57,172 nt of DNA. Source: Bacteroidota bacterium. Lineage in GTDB: Bacteria > Bacteroidota > Bacteroidia > B-17B0 > Aurantibacillaceae. The translations under genes were made by a program, and so were the position numbers. This document shows positions 11,001-20,873 of this stretch, piece by piece; position 1 is the stretch's first letter, and the number at the start of each line of letters is the position of its first letter. The stretch spans positions 1-57,172 of the forward strand of contig JADJDM010000030.1 in the NCBI GenBank assembly GCA_016702705.1, read 5' to 3'. The notes under the pieces were generated by a model, which was not told the origin of the DNA, made no database searches, and saw only the letters and a program-made list of their open reading frames with translations.

Positions 11001-11781
11001 GCAAGGCAATAATACTAAGAGCATAAAACAGGAGTAAACTATTTTTCGAAAAATTTTCAGCGTACTTAAAATATTCTTTTTTAAGCAAAAGAAGTAAGAA
11101 ACCGAATCCAAACGCATACAATACAATAGAAATAAATAAAACTATATTGCTTTTGGAATCGAATTGCCCTTGAAAGCTTAAATAGAATAATTCTTTGCCT
11201 TCCCGATTTTTAACAGCGATGTTATTATCTGCCTTTCCTTCTTGTAGTGTGGTCCCTTCAGGAACTTCATAGTCAGTGAAAAAGTCGTTTTTTAAATATT
11301 TGTTTTGATAAGAATATTCATTTTTTATCAATATTAACGATAGAAGTTTATATTTATCGTTCGGAGCAATTGGATGTTTAACTTCTTCGTAATAACCGTT
11401 TTTCAACTTTGCAATTGGAATCTCCAAACAAACCTCTTTCATATATTCCTCTACTGAAGCGGAGTTATCGCTCCAGTAAAGTAAACTATCGTTTTGATAA
11501 ACTAAATAAGCAATGCCGTCTTTCTTAAAATTATTTTTTTCATTTTCTTCAATTGAAAAAAGATTTTTTGGCGTTTGAGTTTTAAGCTTTGTGTAGTAAT
11601 CACTTAGTTTGTTTTCTGCAATGATTTCTTTTTTGTGTAAAGATTTTTCAATTGCTGTTATATAGTCTTGGGGCGAACGTTGATTTAGATAATCGCTAAG
11701 TGAAGCCGCAATAAATAGCAAACAGATTCCTAACCAAGAAAAAAGGGATAGTTTTTTAAAGTAAGAAATTGCTCTTTGCAT
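8075..11781 (-). CDS. Large NtrY-like membrane sensor histidine kinase (one 3' frameshift)
   Basis: About 1,235 residues when repaired. Order: an N-terminal membrane helix (about 12-28), a roughly 180-residue extracytoplasmic region, a block of seven or more hydrophobic helices (about 210-470), a second long extracytoplasmic region, further helices near 745 and 935, HAMP (QRLSNVRIGKRNEPI), then the kinase core. The phospho-acceptor is His1023 in AHEIKNPLTPMK; the N box is NLIKNAQQSIPE and the G1 box DNGTGIAPE. The printed frame ends at 8179, but restoring one base in the A4 run at 8221-8224 recovers the missing G2 box (STKSEGMGLGLAMVKNIV) and a stop at 8075-8077. No response regulator adjoins it. 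The ligand is unknown. Confidence 0.85.
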
Positions 11782-11806
11782 GTATTCAAAGATACTGAAT
11801 ATAGGA

Positions 11807-12679
11807 CTAACTTGAAAGGATTTCTTCTACATTTACTTTGATTTTCGCTGCTATTTCATCTGTTGGCAAGTCGTTATCGTCTTTGCCAAAGGGATCTTCA
11901 ATTTCCTCACTTATAAGCTCTAAGGTTGCAAAACTGTAGAAGATAAGAGCAACGAACAAAATTGCCCAGTATTTAAAATCAATTGCAAACACAACGGGCA
12001 TTGTAATAACATATAGGAAAATGATTCGTTTTAAATAGAGGCTGTAAGAGTATGGAATTGGCGTTGATTTTATTCGTTCGCAAATACCTGAAACATCTGT
12101 AAATGACCTTGGCTCTTCGTTTAACAAAAGTAAATGTTCAATTTGAATCGCCCCATTTTTTTGTAATTTAGATAATTCATCGGTGATGCGTTTTGCAACA
12201 TAATTGGGTTTGTGCGTTGCTTTTGCCAACTCTTCTTGTGTAAAAGAGTTGTTAAATTGTATTTCTTCTGCAATGAAATTATCTCTTAAATGTTCTTTTA
12301 AAACAAATGGGTAGTTCGATATTAACAATAAAAGTAGTTTTCTTTCTTCTTTCATTTCCTTAGGAAGAAATGTATCTATCTTAATAGATAAATTCCGAGA
12401 ATTATTGAGCAGTGATCCCCAGGCTTTTCTTCCTTCCCACCATCTATCATAGGCAGTATTTATTCTGAATACCAAAAGCATCGAAAGAATAAAGCCAATC
12501 ACTTGATGGAAAAAAGTGATGTTTTTTATTTGTATGTCGAAATAATTTACTTCAACAAAAACAAGTATTGCTGTAATGGAAACAAGAGCAAGTAGTGAAG
12601 GTAATAATGTCCGAAACGAATCATTTTTATGAAACGTAAATATAAATTGAAACCATGTTTTCGGGTTGTAAGTAATCAT
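11807..12679 (-). CDS. Bestrophin family (UPF0187) membrane channel-like protein
   Basis: 290 residues with the family signature FRINTAYDRWWEGRKAWGSL after two N-terminal helices, and two more helices near 215-255, as in prokaryotic bestrophins. Family members form pentameric ion channels: chloride in animals and sodium or cation in the studied Klebsiella protein. The first Met is followed by the usual ITYNPKTWFQFIFTFHKND start. It is 26 bp from the histidine kinase start and 13 bp from the next upstream gene, so possibly one transcript. Ion selectivity cannot be read from sequence. Confidence 0.85.
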   Translation of the reverse strand: MITYNPKTWFQFIFTFHKNDSFRTLLPSLLALVSITAILVFVEVNYFDIQIKNITFFHQVIGFILSMLLVFRINTAYDRWWEGRKAWGSLLNNSRNLSIKIDTFLPKEMKEERKLLLLLISNYPFVLKEHLRDNFIAEEIQFNNSFTQEELAKATHKPNYVAKRITDELSKLQKNGAIQIEHLLLLNEEPRSFTDVSGICERIKSTPIPYSYSLYLKRIIFLYVITMPVVFAIDFKYWAILFVALIFYSFATLELISEEIEDPFGKDDNDLPTDEIAAKIKVNVEEILSS

Positions 12680-12691
12680 GCTATAGTTTGT

Positions 12692-13096
12692 TTAACATTT
12701 TAAAGTTCTACCCATTTTAAATAGATAATTTCCATTATAAAATTCTGCTGGAAAAATAATTTTTTGAAGTAGTTGTTTTAATTCTGCCTCTTGTTTTTTA
12801 GTAAAATTTTTCCCACAAACTTTATTGGATATTAGTTCAACTTTAACTCCTCCATTTTCTATAACAATAAACAAAGCTTCAAAAATAATACTATTACAAC
12901 GAGCGCAACTTGTTTTTAATTTGTTTTTCTGTAAGAAGTTATTAAAATAATCGAGCGTCCATTTGTCTTCAAGATCGCTCCATTTAAGCCTTTGCTCTTT
13001 GGATAGAGAAGAATAGCTTAGTGTATCCTTTTGTTGCTGGGCGCTCACAACATTGAAGGATAACAAAATACTTATGATTAATAATAGCTTTCGCAT
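12692..13096 (-). CDS. Secreted small protein with a CxxC pair, function unknown
   Basis: I prefer the Met at 13096 (MRKLLLIISIL...) over the upstream one at 13111, because it opens directly on a signal peptide ending VVSAQQ. The mature part is about 115 residues and has a CARC motif (TSCARCNSII) plus two later Cys, which could pair or bind metal in the periplasm. No family recognised. It lies 13 bp upstream of the bestrophin gene on the same strand. Confidence 0.6.
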   Translation of the reverse strand: MRKLLLIISILLSFNVVSAQQQKDTLSYSSLSKEQRLKWSDLEDKWTLDYFNNFLQKNKLKTSCARCNSIIFEALFIVIENGGVKVELISNKVCGKNFTKKQEAELKQLLQKIIFPAEFYNGNYLFKMGRTLKC

Positions 13097-13213
13097 CCAG
13101 CAAATATACACATTACAGCTTATCCTTTTAATATACCTTTTATGTATTTCTGTCTAAAATAGTTGCTTTTTGCTGGGGCGCACATTAGCTTAGCTGAAAT
13201 TAAAATTGAAATA

Positions 13214-15157
13214 ATGAAAGGTTTTTTAGCGCTAGTTGGCATTTGTGTTAGTGGAATTGTTTCCGCTCAAAGTTTATGTTCTGTTTCAAAACTAAATTCA
13301 GCAGCGCATACTCAAGCTGTTCCAAACGCTCATGTTGTATTAATGAATAAGTATGATGCAAAGTTTCATCATTTAAACATTAATGTAGAACGTACTGGCA
13401 AAACAATTAGCGGGAACGTAAGAACATTAGCACAAGTAAAGTCTTTAACACTTGATACTTTTGGCGTTGAGTTTTATAATACAATGATTATTGATTCAGC
13501 AAGAGTAAACGGCACTTTAATTACGCCTATTCGTGTGCAAGATGCAGTTAATTTTATTTTGCCAAGTGCATTGTCACAAAACGATATGATTGATGCAACA
13601 ATTTATTATCATGGAACTGCACCTACAGTTAATGGCTCTGCAATTGGTGATGGTTTAAATAATGGAACTTCAGGCTCTTGGGGTAATCAAGTAACATGGA
13701 GTTTAAGCGAGCCATATTCTGCTTACGAATGGTTTCCGTGCAAACAACAGTTACAAGATAAATTAGATTCTAGTTATGTATACGTTACTACGGATTCTAC
13801 AAACAAAGTAGGTTCTAATGGTTTGCTTACAAACGTTGTTACAGTTGGAAATAAGAAACGATACGAATGGAAGAACAGACATTTTATTGATTATTATTTA
13901 ATTTCGATAGCAGTTGCAAAATACGTTGATTATAGTTTTTATGCACATCCTGCAGGTACAACAGACTCTATTTTAGTTCAGAATTATATTTATGATAATC
14001 CAGCAACACTGCCTAATTTTAAAACGGTTATTGATCAAACAGATGATTTAATTGAATTTTTTTCGGATAAATTCGGCCTTTACCCTTTTGCTGATGAAAA
14101 GTATGGTCATGCTATGGCTCCCTTTGGCGGAGGTATGGAGCATCAAACAATGACTTCTTTAGGAAGTTTTAATTTTGAATTGGTTGCGCATGAACTTGGA
14201 CATCAATGGTGGGGAGATAATGTTACTTGCCGCACATGGAATGATATTTTCATAAACGAAGGCTTTGCTTCCTATAGCGAATATTTAGCGCTTCAACAAT
14301 TTGATCCAACTAATGCAGATCCAACGATGTTACAAGTGCATACAAGTGTAATGAGTTCGCCCACTGGAAGTATTTATAATCCTGATACCACGGATATAAA
14401 CAGAATATTCAGTTCAAGACTTTCATATAACAAAGGGTCGGCAATTATCCACTCTTTGCGTTTCGTAATTAACGACGACAATATGTTTTTTACTGTACTA
14501 AAAACATTTCAAAATCAATTTAAGAACAGCACAGCTTCCATTGATGATTTTAAAACTGTAGCTGAAACATTAACTGGATTAAATTTAACTCAATTTTTTA
14601 GCCAGTGGGTTTATGGAGAAGGTTATCCAACTTTTACTGTAAGATGGAATCAAATTGGAAACACCTTTTATTTAAGAAATACTGAAACTGTTTCTGCATC
14701 TTCTGTAACTCCTTTGTTTATTACCCCTTTAGAGTATAAACTAACAAGAAGTATTGGAGATACTATAATTAAATTAAACCAGAATGTTGCATTAGAAAGT
14801 TACACATTAACAATTCCCGGAACTATAACTGCAGTTACAACTGACCCTAGTAATTGGATTTTGAATAAAGGAACAGTTACAAAAGATGTAAACTTAGTTG
14901 GTATTAATGAAAACGAATCCATCGCAAATCAAATTCGTGTATATCCAAATCCAGCAACAAACTTTTTGTTTATTGATTCCTCAGTTTCTATAGAAGAGTA
15001 TGAGTACCTTATTTTTGATATAACAGGAAAGTCAATTGCTAAAGGTACTCTAGGACAAAAAATAAACATTAGCGATTTAGAGAGTGGATTGTATTTTATT
15101 CAAATCACATCAAGTGAAAATGATGCTATAAAGTTTTCTAAGTTTGTAAAAAACTAA
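13214..15157 (+). CDS. M1-family metallopeptidase with T9SS sorting domain
   Basis: Zinc aminopeptidase of the M1 (gluzincin) family, predicted to be exported and delivered to the cell surface or medium. Start chosen at 13214 because MKGFLALVGICVSGIVSAQ is a good signal peptide; the upstream in-frame start adds 17 unlikely residues. Catalytic motif HELGHQWWGDN followed 18 residues later by the third zinc ligand in NEGFASY. The exopeptidase motif is GGMEH instead of the common GxMEN. The C-terminal 75 residues are a type A T9SS domain: VYPNPATNF, FDITGK, LESGLYFIQI, KFVKN. Its stop codon overlaps the ATG of the next gene by one base. Confidence 0.9.
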   Translation: MKGFLALVGICVSGIVSAQSLCSVSKLNSAAHTQAVPNAHVVLMNKYDAKFHHLNINVERTGKTISGNVRTLAQVKSLTLDTFGVEFYNTMIIDSARVNGTLITPIRVQDAVNFILPSALSQNDMIDATIYYHGTAPTVNGSAIGDGLNNGTSGSWGNQVTWSLSEPYSAYEWFPCKQQLQDKLDSSYVYVTTDSTNKVGSNGLLTNVVTVGNKKRYEWKNRHFIDYYLISIAVAKYVDYSFYAHPAGTTDSILVQNYIYDNPATLPNFKTVIDQTDDLIEFFSDKFGLYPFADEKYGHAMAPFGGGMEHQTMTSLGSFNFELVAHELGHQWWGDNVTCRTWNDIFINEGFASYSEYLALQQFDPTNADPTMLQVHTSVMSSPTGSIYNPDTTDINRIFSSRLSYNKGSAIIHSLRFVINDDNMFFTVLKTFQNQFKNSTASIDDFKTVAETLTGLNLTQFFSQWVYGEGYPTFTVRWNQIGNTFYLRNTETVSASSVTPLFITPLEYKLTRSIGDTIIKLNQNVALESYTLTIPGTITAVTTDPSNWILNKGTVTKDVNLVGINENESIANQIRVYPNPATNFLFIDSSVSIEEYEYLIFDITGKSIAKGTLGQKINISDLESGLYFIQITSSENDAIKFSKFVKN

Positions 15158-15776
15158 TGCCAGCTTTAAAACAACAAATAAAATTAGTTCTTGAAAAAGA
15201 CAAAAACTTAAAAAAATAATTTCAGTTCATGAACCTGTTCATGTTCGTAAAACGGATGATGCGTATCTTTCTTTATTGAATTCAATTGTAAGTCAACAGC
15301 TATCAGTTAAGGCGGCTGCAACAATATGGGGAAGGTTTTTGGATTTGTTTCCAAAAAAATATCCTGAAGCAAAAGTGGTTTTGAAAATGAAAGATGAAAC
15401 AATGCGCGGAGCAGGGTTGTCTTTTCAAAAAGCGGGATACATAAAGAACATTGCAGAATTTTCTTTGTCAAATCCACTAGATGGGAAATCGCTTAATAAA
15501 TTGGATGACGAAGCATTATTAGCTCACCTTACTCAAATAAAAGGTGTTGGTAAATGGACAGTTCAAATGATTATGATGTTTAGTTTGCAACGGTTGGATG
15601 TTTTTCCTGAGGATGATTTGGGAATTCAAAATGCCATTAAAAACCTATATGGCATCGAATCAGAGAAAAAGCAATTAAAGCAAGACATGCAGCTAATAGC
15701 CCAAAAGTGGAAACCTTACCGCACCATTGCTTGCATGTACCTTTGGAAGCACAAGGATAATAAGCCGATTAAATAA
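15157..15776 (+). CDS. DNA-3-methyladenine glycosylase II (AlkA-like, HhH-GPD), one frameshift
   Basis: Base-excision repair enzyme removing alkylated purines. Translation starts at the ATG at 15157 but hits a stop after 20 codons. Adding bases in the A7 run at 15210-15216 joins it to the long frame ending at 15776, giving about 206 residues. Helix-hairpin-helix LTQIKGVGKWTVQMIMMF, followed by the catalytic Asp region FPEDDLGIQNAI, and a C-terminal WKPYRTIACMYLWKH as in AlkA homologues. The 1-bp overlap with the peptidase gene suggests co-transcription without functional linkage. Confidence 0.85.
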
Positions 15777-15815
15777 GGCGTTTCCTGAATTTCTATTTTT
15801 TAGTATCTTCGCCTT

Positions 15816-16606
15816 ATGTTGTTTATCACCTTTCAGCTTATTGATGCAATAGATATTCTATTGGTGGCTTTTTTATTGTACCAAGTGTACAATATTGTGA
15901 AGGGAACTCCTGCGGTAAGTATTTTTACTGGAATCTTTTTTATTTACGTTGCTTGGATAGTTGTTCGTGCACTAGACATGAAATTGTTCGGCTCTATTTT
16001 GGGTAAATTTATTGATGTAGGTGTTATTGCAATCATCATAGTGTTTCAACAAGAGTTGCGTAAGTTTTTACTGTTTGTTGGAACAAATGAATTTATCAAT
16101 CGTAATCGTGTATTGAAAATATTTTTCTCTTCTTCTAAAAGAAAGAAAAGGAAAAGTTTGTTGATATCAACATCAACCCAATCATTAAATCGTGTTTTCG
16201 TATGGGTGAGTCTAAAACAGGCGCGCTTATTGTATTAACAAGAAACACTGATTTAAAACTTTACATTAATACTGGTGATATTATTGATGCTGTTGTTACC
16301 GAAAGAATGTTAGAGAATATTTTCTTTAAAAATAGTCCTTTGCACGACGGGGCAGTTATTATAACGGGGAATAAAATTGTTGCAGCTCGTTGCGTTTTAC
16401 CTGTTACTGAGAAAGAACAATTCCCCGCTCATTACGGAATGCGCCACAGAGCAGCTGTTGGTATTACTGAAACAACAGATGCAATTGCGGTTATCGTTTC
16501 TGAGCAAACTGGAAACGTTTCCATGTCGGTAAGTGGTGATATTAAATCGAACTTAAACCCTGAAACGCTAAAAGCATTACTCGAAAAAGAATTTTCAATT
16601 CATTAA
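15816..16606 (+). CDS. cdaA: Diadenylate cyclase (c-di-AMP synthase), one frameshift
   Basis: CdaA-type enzyme making the second messenger cyclic di-AMP from two ATP. Three N-terminal membrane helices (about 5-80) precede the DAC domain with SPLHDGAVII and GMRHRAAVGITE, the two catalytic motifs. The frame breaks near 16146-16151 at a GAAAAGG; one extra A restores KEKFVDININPIIKSCFRMGESKTGALIVL, giving about 264 residues, the normal length. It is followed 2 bp later by the TerC gene. The usual CdaR partner is not beside it. Confidence 0.9.
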
Positions 16607-16608
16607 TT

Positions 16609-17388
16609 ATGCAAGATATATTTACAACCGAAAACTTATTAAGTTTAATTCCATTAACACTAATGGAAATTTTATTGGGCATTGATAACGTTATTTTCGT
16701 TTCAATTGTTCTTAATCGTCTAGATAAAACACAGGCAAAGCGTGCAGGTTTTATTTGGATGATTGTTGGTATTATTATGCGATTGGTGTTTTTATTTATT
16801 CTTGGTTTTTTAATAAAAGGGGAGAAAGAACTGTTCACCATATTTGAGCATCCTGTTGCACTTAAGGATATTATTATGCTAGCAGGAGGTTTGTTCTTAC
16901 TTATTAATTCTACACTGGAAATTCACAACAAATTGGAAGGCGAGGATCCAAACGAAGAATTGAACGTACAAAAGAAAAAGGGGAATTCATTTCGCGCAAT
17001 TATGTTACAAATTATTGTAATAGATATGGTGTTTAGCATTGATGGTGTTGTTACAGCTATAGGTATGGCAAACCATATTGCAATTATGGCGATTGCTATT
17101 TCAATAAGTATGTTTGTGATGTTTTATTTTGCACCTATGATTTCTGCATTTATCCACAAGCATCCAACATTTAAAATATTGGCATTGTCTTTCTTAGTGT
17201 TGATTGCAGTATTACTTGTTGTAGATGGAGTTCATATTGAGAAAATAGAAATCCCAAAAGGTTATATCTACTTTGCAATGGCCTTTTCTTTCACTGTTGA
17301 GTTAATTAACTTAAAGGTTAGAAAGAAAACCAAACCAGTTGAATTGCGCTCTCCAAACCTGCAAGAACACCAAGAAGAAAAAAAGTAA
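16609..17388 (+). CDS. TerC family integral membrane protein
   Basis: 259 residues with about seven transmembrane helices. The two acidic membrane motifs of the family are present: IDNVIFVSI in the first helix and VIDMVFSIDGVVTAIG in the middle. TerC/Alx family proteins are linked to metal export, particularly manganese, and to co-translational metalation of exported enzymes. The very short gap to cdaA (2 bp) suggests translational coupling. Confidence 0.85.
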   Translation: MQDIFTTENLLSLIPLTLMEILLGIDNVIFVSIVLNRLDKTQAKRAGFIWMIVGIIMRLVFLFILGFLIKGEKELFTIFEHPVALKDIIMLAGGLFLLINSTLEIHNKLEGEDPNEELNVQKKKGNSFRAIMLQIIVIDMVFSIDGVVTAIGMANHIAIMAIAISISMFVMFYFAPMISAFIHKHPTFKILALSFLVLIAVLLVVDGVHIEKIEIPKGYIYFAMAFSFTVELINLKVRKKTKPVELRSPNLQEHQEEKK

Positions 17389-17432
17389 ATTTCTTTCTGT
17401 AACTTTTTTTAACAACTGCATTATATATGTAA

Positions 17433-18161
17433 ATGTATAAAGCAGCTCTCATATTCGTTTTGTGTGCGTTCACCTTAAACAAAGGCGAATTAAACAGATA
17501 TGAGAAAATATTTTCTACTGATTTTACAAATGCTTTAAGTTATTTAAACACTCATTCAAAGCAGTTTAAACAAAGCGCAAAAGCCTATGGTAATCAACCG
17601 CAGCTCCTAAGTACCATAGTGTTTCCTGAGTTGATGCGTTACTCAAACGTGAAAGATATTTTGGAGACTTCAGCATTAGAATTAGTTTACATTGAGAGTG
17701 GAAGTAGTGTTGCGGATTTTTCAATTGGACGCTTTCAAATGAAGCCATCTTTTGCAGAATCAATTGAAGAAGAAGTGAAGTCAGATGCAATTCTTAATAC
17801 CAATTACAAAAAACTAAATTTTGCCGAGAAGAACTCAAAAGAGCAAAATAGAAAAGAAAGAATTGCACGCCTTCAAAACCTTGATTGGCAACTGTTGTAT
17901 TTAAATGCTTTTGTTTCTGTTTGTAAGATAAAATTCAAAAATGAAAAGTTCGAAAGTACTGAGGATAGCCTGTCTTTTTATTCTTCCGCCTACAATACTG
18001 GATTTACAAAGTCTTCAGAAGAAATACGAAGTAATTGTTTAAAATGTTATTTCCCATACGGAACTAAATATAAAGGAAAACAATATTCGTATGCTGATGT
18101 TGCTTGTTATTTCAACAAATACACTTTTGGTAAAACCAAGAATTCCCCAACCCTTAAATAA
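17433..18161 (+). CDS. Secreted lysozyme-like (transglycosylase-related) protein, tentative
   Basis: 242 residues with a short N-terminal hydrophobic segment (ALIFVLCAFTL) likely to be a signal peptide. The central part reads ELVYIESGSSVADFSIGRFQMKPSFAESIE and the C-terminal part FYSSAYNTGF. That order, Glu region then GxFQMKPSF then a Tyr/Asn-rich AYN, is the layout of lysozyme-fold transglycosylases, where the G(x)FQM strand follows the catalytic Glu. Assignment is inference; homologues I recall are unnamed. It sits 9 bp before a lipoprotein gene, so the pair probably works together in the envelope. Confidence 0.5.
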   Translation: MYKAALIFVLCAFTLNKGELNRYEKIFSTDFTNALSYLNTHSKQFKQSAKAYGNQPQLLSTIVFPELMRYSNVKDILETSALELVYIESGSSVADFSIGRFQMKPSFAESIEEEVKSDAILNTNYKKLNFAEKNSKEQNRKERIARLQNLDWQLLYLNAFVSVCKIKFKNEKFESTEDSLSFYSSAYNTGFTKSSEEIRSNCLKCYFPYGTKYKGKQYSYADVACYFNKYTFGKTKNSPTLK

Positions 18162-18170
18162 ACCCCTATC

Positions 18171-19637
18171 ATGAAAACAAAAAAACAAATTGCTCTCTAC
18201 GCGGGAGTAGGAATCGTCTTCATCTTATTTTTACTTGCAGCTTGCAAAAATCAAGAAACGCTTAATGCAAATAAGAATTTTTCGGTAATTCGTTCTCCTT
18301 TTCAATCGGTTAATGTAGCGTTTGCAACTTATCAAATCGACCCAACAATTGACAATGTAATTACTACACAAAGCGGAACAAAAATTACTGTTAAAGCAAA
18401 TTCACTTACTGATGCAGAAGGGAACCTATTAAAAGAAAAATGTGAAATTGCTTACCGCGAGTTTATGAACGCTGCAGATATAATAGCAGCGGGCGTTCCA
18501 ATGGCATATAAAAATGCAGAAGCAAATATAAATCAAAGTTTTACTTCTGCAGGAATGTTTGAAATAAAAGCAAGCCTTCCTTCAGGAAAAGAAGTTGTTT
18601 TAGCAGCGGATAAGCCGGTGAACATAGACTTAGCATCTAATGAAAAGAAGCAAGGCTATTCAAATTTTTATCTCAATCAAAAAACAGGTGCTTGGATTTA
18701 TTCAGGGGAAGAGCAGGTTAAGAATAATGAAGAGAAAATTCTGTTGGCAAATAAAATAGAGAAACTGAAACGTACTAGCAGCTTTGCAGGAAAAAATTAT
18801 TTCGTGCTAAATACAAGTTCTATGCTGGATATATTTTATAATGACAACCGTGATAAAATATATTCTTATTACAACATGAAAAAACCAAGGTTGCCAAAAC
18901 GTTTGTTGCAGTATGGCGTTAAATCAAATAATATGTATTCTTATAATAGTGTTTTTCTAAACAAGTACGAATTACCTGCAAACATGGTAATTTGGGAGAA
19001 TGTGAAAAACGTAAAATTCCCTAAATGGACAGATAATTCATACGCCGATGTAAAACAAGTGAAAGGAAACATATATGAATTAACTGTAAAGAAAAATGGC
19101 AGTGAGGAAGAATTGTTTAAAACAAAAATAAAGGCGGTCATGAGTATAAAACACATGTTCGCTTTTAAACCCGAGCATTGGAAAACAAACTATGATGAAT
19201 TAATGATTGAGATAAAAAAGGACGAAGAACGTTTGGCACAAATGAATGAGGTTTTTCGCACTTTGCAAGTAAGTAGCTTTGGAGTTGATAATTGTGATAA
19301 GTTTTATAACATGCCTGAAGCCTTTGTTGTAAATGCAAGCTTTCAATTGCCAAGCAACGAAAGTTCATTTAAGCCCGAGAAAGTGTATTATGTGAGTTTG
19401 CGCGACAAGAGTTTGATTACCTATAAATACGATGATATCACAAAAATAACCCTTTGTAAAGATCCAACAGCGAGTTTAATCACTGTGTTGGCTGATAACA
19501 TGATGGCAGAAGTAAGTGCACAGGATTTATTAGCAATAAAAAATAATGGAACAGGAAAACAAAATGCTTTATTTCAATTTAAAGAAAAAGCGAAGGTAAA
19601 TTCAGTTGAAGATATTAAAAGAGTAATAGGTATCTGA
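18171..19637 (+). CDS. Large lipoprotein with a beta-sandwich-like N-terminal domain, function unknown
   Basis: 488 residues. Lipobox LLAACKNQE at about residues 21-29 marks an SpII lipoprotein. Residues 60-180 (TQSGTKITVKANSLTDAEG, SAGMFEIKASLPSG, DKPVNIDLAS) look like the ZU5-type or carboxypeptidase-regulatory-like beta sandwiches found in Bacteroidota surface proteins. The rest has no motif I recognise. It follows the lysozyme-like gene by 9 bp and ends at a strong hairpin. Confidence 0.6.
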   Translation: MKTKKQIALYAGVGIVFILFLLAACKNQETLNANKNFSVIRSPFQSVNVAFATYQIDPTIDNVITTQSGTKITVKANSLTDAEGNLLKEKCEIAYREFMNAADIIAAGVPMAYKNAEANINQSFTSAGMFEIKASLPSGKEVVLAADKPVNIDLASNEKKQGYSNFYLNQKTGAWIYSGEEQVKNNEEKILLANKIEKLKRTSSFAGKNYFVLNTSSMLDIFYNDNRDKIYSYYNMKKPRLPKRLLQYGVKSNNMYSYNSVFLNKYELPANMVIWENVKNVKFPKWTDNSYADVKQVKGNIYELTVKKNGSEEELFKTKIKAVMSIKHMFAFKPEHWKTNYDELMIEIKKDEERLAQMNEVFRTLQVSSFGVDNCDKFYNMPEAFVVNASFQLPSNESSFKPEKVYYVSLRDKSLITYKYDDITKITLCKDPTASLITVLADNMMAEVSAQDLLAIKNNGTGKQNALFQFKEKAKVNSVEDIKRVIGI

Positions 19638-19645
19638 TGAAAAAA

Positions 19646-19710
19646 GAAGGAGAATTACAATTCGTTTATTTTAAAAAGGGTTTATTATTAAACGAATTGT
19701 ATTCTCCTTT
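19646..19710. terminator. Long hairpin between convergent genes, probable bidirectional terminator
   Basis: The left arm (19646-19668) contains GGAGAATTACAATTCG and the right arm (19689-19710) contains CGAATTGTATTCTCC. They pair over about 19 bases with one bulged T and a 20-nt AT-rich loop. Read towards metF's downstream side, the arm is followed by CTTCTTTTTT, a good U-tract. It sits exactly between the lipoprotein stop (19637) and the metF stop (19715). Confidence 0.7.
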
Positions 19711-19714
19711 CTGA

Positions 19715-20668
19715 TTAAAATACTTCCTTGGCAACCCTTCTAGTAGCTTCAGCTGTGCCCATTGTGTAGTAATGTAAACAAGGAACATTTGCCTTCATTA
19801 ATTCTTGGCTTTGTTTAATGCACCATTGAATACCAACTTCTTTCACTTGTTTATCATCTTTACAAGCAACAACAGCTTCGTATAATTCTTGTGGAATATC
19901 AATATGAAATATTTTTGGAAGAATAGTTAATTGCTTTTTAGTATTAAACATTTTTAAACCTGGAATGATAGGAACTGTAATTCCATTATCTCTACACAGC
20001 TTTACAAAGTCGAAATATTTCTGATTATCGAAAAACATTTGAGTAACGATGTAGTTAGCACCTGCATCAATCTTAGCTTTCAACCATTTAATATCGCTAA
20101 ACAAGTTTGGGGCTTCGAAGTGTTTTTCAGGATAGCCAGCAACTCCAATACAGAATTTTGTTGGCTCAACTTCTTTCATTTCCTCATCCATGAATTTACC
20201 TTGATTCATTTCATTTATTTGTTGAACTAGATCGTAAGCATAATGATGCCCGCCTGGTTCAGGAACAAATGCAGGCTCTGTTTTAATAGAGTCGCCACGT
20301 AAAGCAAGCACATTATCAATTCCTAAGAAATGTAAATCAATTAAAGCATTTTCTGTTTCTTCCTTGGTAAAACCTCCACAAATAATATGTGGAACAGCTT
20401 CAACAGGATATTTATTCATAATTGCGGCACAAATACCAACGGTACCTGGACGCTTGCGAATAGATACTTTTTCTAAATAACCACCTTCACGTTTTTTGTA
20501 AACATATTCCTCACGATGGTACGTAACGTCAACAAAAGCAGGTTTAAATTCCATTAAGGGATCTATACCATCAAAAATAGATTGAATGCTTTTTCCTTTT
20601 AAAGGAGGAAGGATCTCAATTGAAAACAAGGTTTTTTTTGTGTTGCTAAGAATTTCTGTAAGTTGCAT
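19715..20668 (-). CDS. metF: 5,10-methylenetetrahydrofolate reductase
   Basis: FAD enzyme reducing methylene-THF to methyl-THF for methionine synthesis. Start taken at MQLTEILSNTKKTLFSIEILPP (20668); a longer frame adds seven residues MFSFIKY with no support. About 317 residues, normal for bacterial MetF. Seen: the Glu-containing FSIEILPP strand, HIICGGFTKEETENAL, LALRGD, and QMFFDNQKYFDF. No other methionine gene or riboswitch is visible next to it. Upstream lies half of an ACGAAT repeat. Confidence 0.93.
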   Translation of the reverse strand: MQLTEILSNTKKTLFSIEILPPLKGKSIQSIFDGIDPLMEFKPAFVDVTYHREEYVYKKREGGYLEKVSIRKRPGTVGICAAIMNKYPVEAVPHIICGGFTKEETENALIDLHFLGIDNVLALRGDSIKTEPAFVPEPGGHHYAYDLVQQINEMNQGKFMDEEMKEVEPTKFCIGVAGYPEKHFEAPNLFSDIKWLKAKIDAGANYIVTQMFFDNQKYFDFVKLCRDNGITVPIIPGLKMFNTKKQLTILPKIFHIDIPQELYEAVVACKDDKQVKEVGIQWCIKQSQELMKANVPCLHYYTMGTAEATRRVAKEVF

Positions 20669-20737
20669 ATATTTTATAAAAGAGAACAAAAATAAGCATT
20701 GTTGCTTAATAATCCATCCGAAATCAAATAATAGTAT

Positions 20738-20788
20738 TGATTACGAATCTTGTACGAATATACGAATCGATACTAATTAGTACGAATT
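20738..20788. repeat. Intergenic ACGAAT repeat, locus B (single half-unit)
   Basis: One half-unit of the repeat family: ACGAAT words at 20742, 20753, 20761 and 20781 with an ACTAAT variant at 20771, a spacing of about 8-11 bp. It lies in the divergent region between metF and the CHAT gene, the only copy upstream of genes rather than just after a stop codon. Confidence 0.7.
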
Positions 20789-20873
20789 GCGAGCTCTTTC
20801 CGCCCATAATCTTTGTGCTGTTGGAGTTTGCTATAAATAAATGATTAAATTTTACTAGGATTCAGTAATTTTG

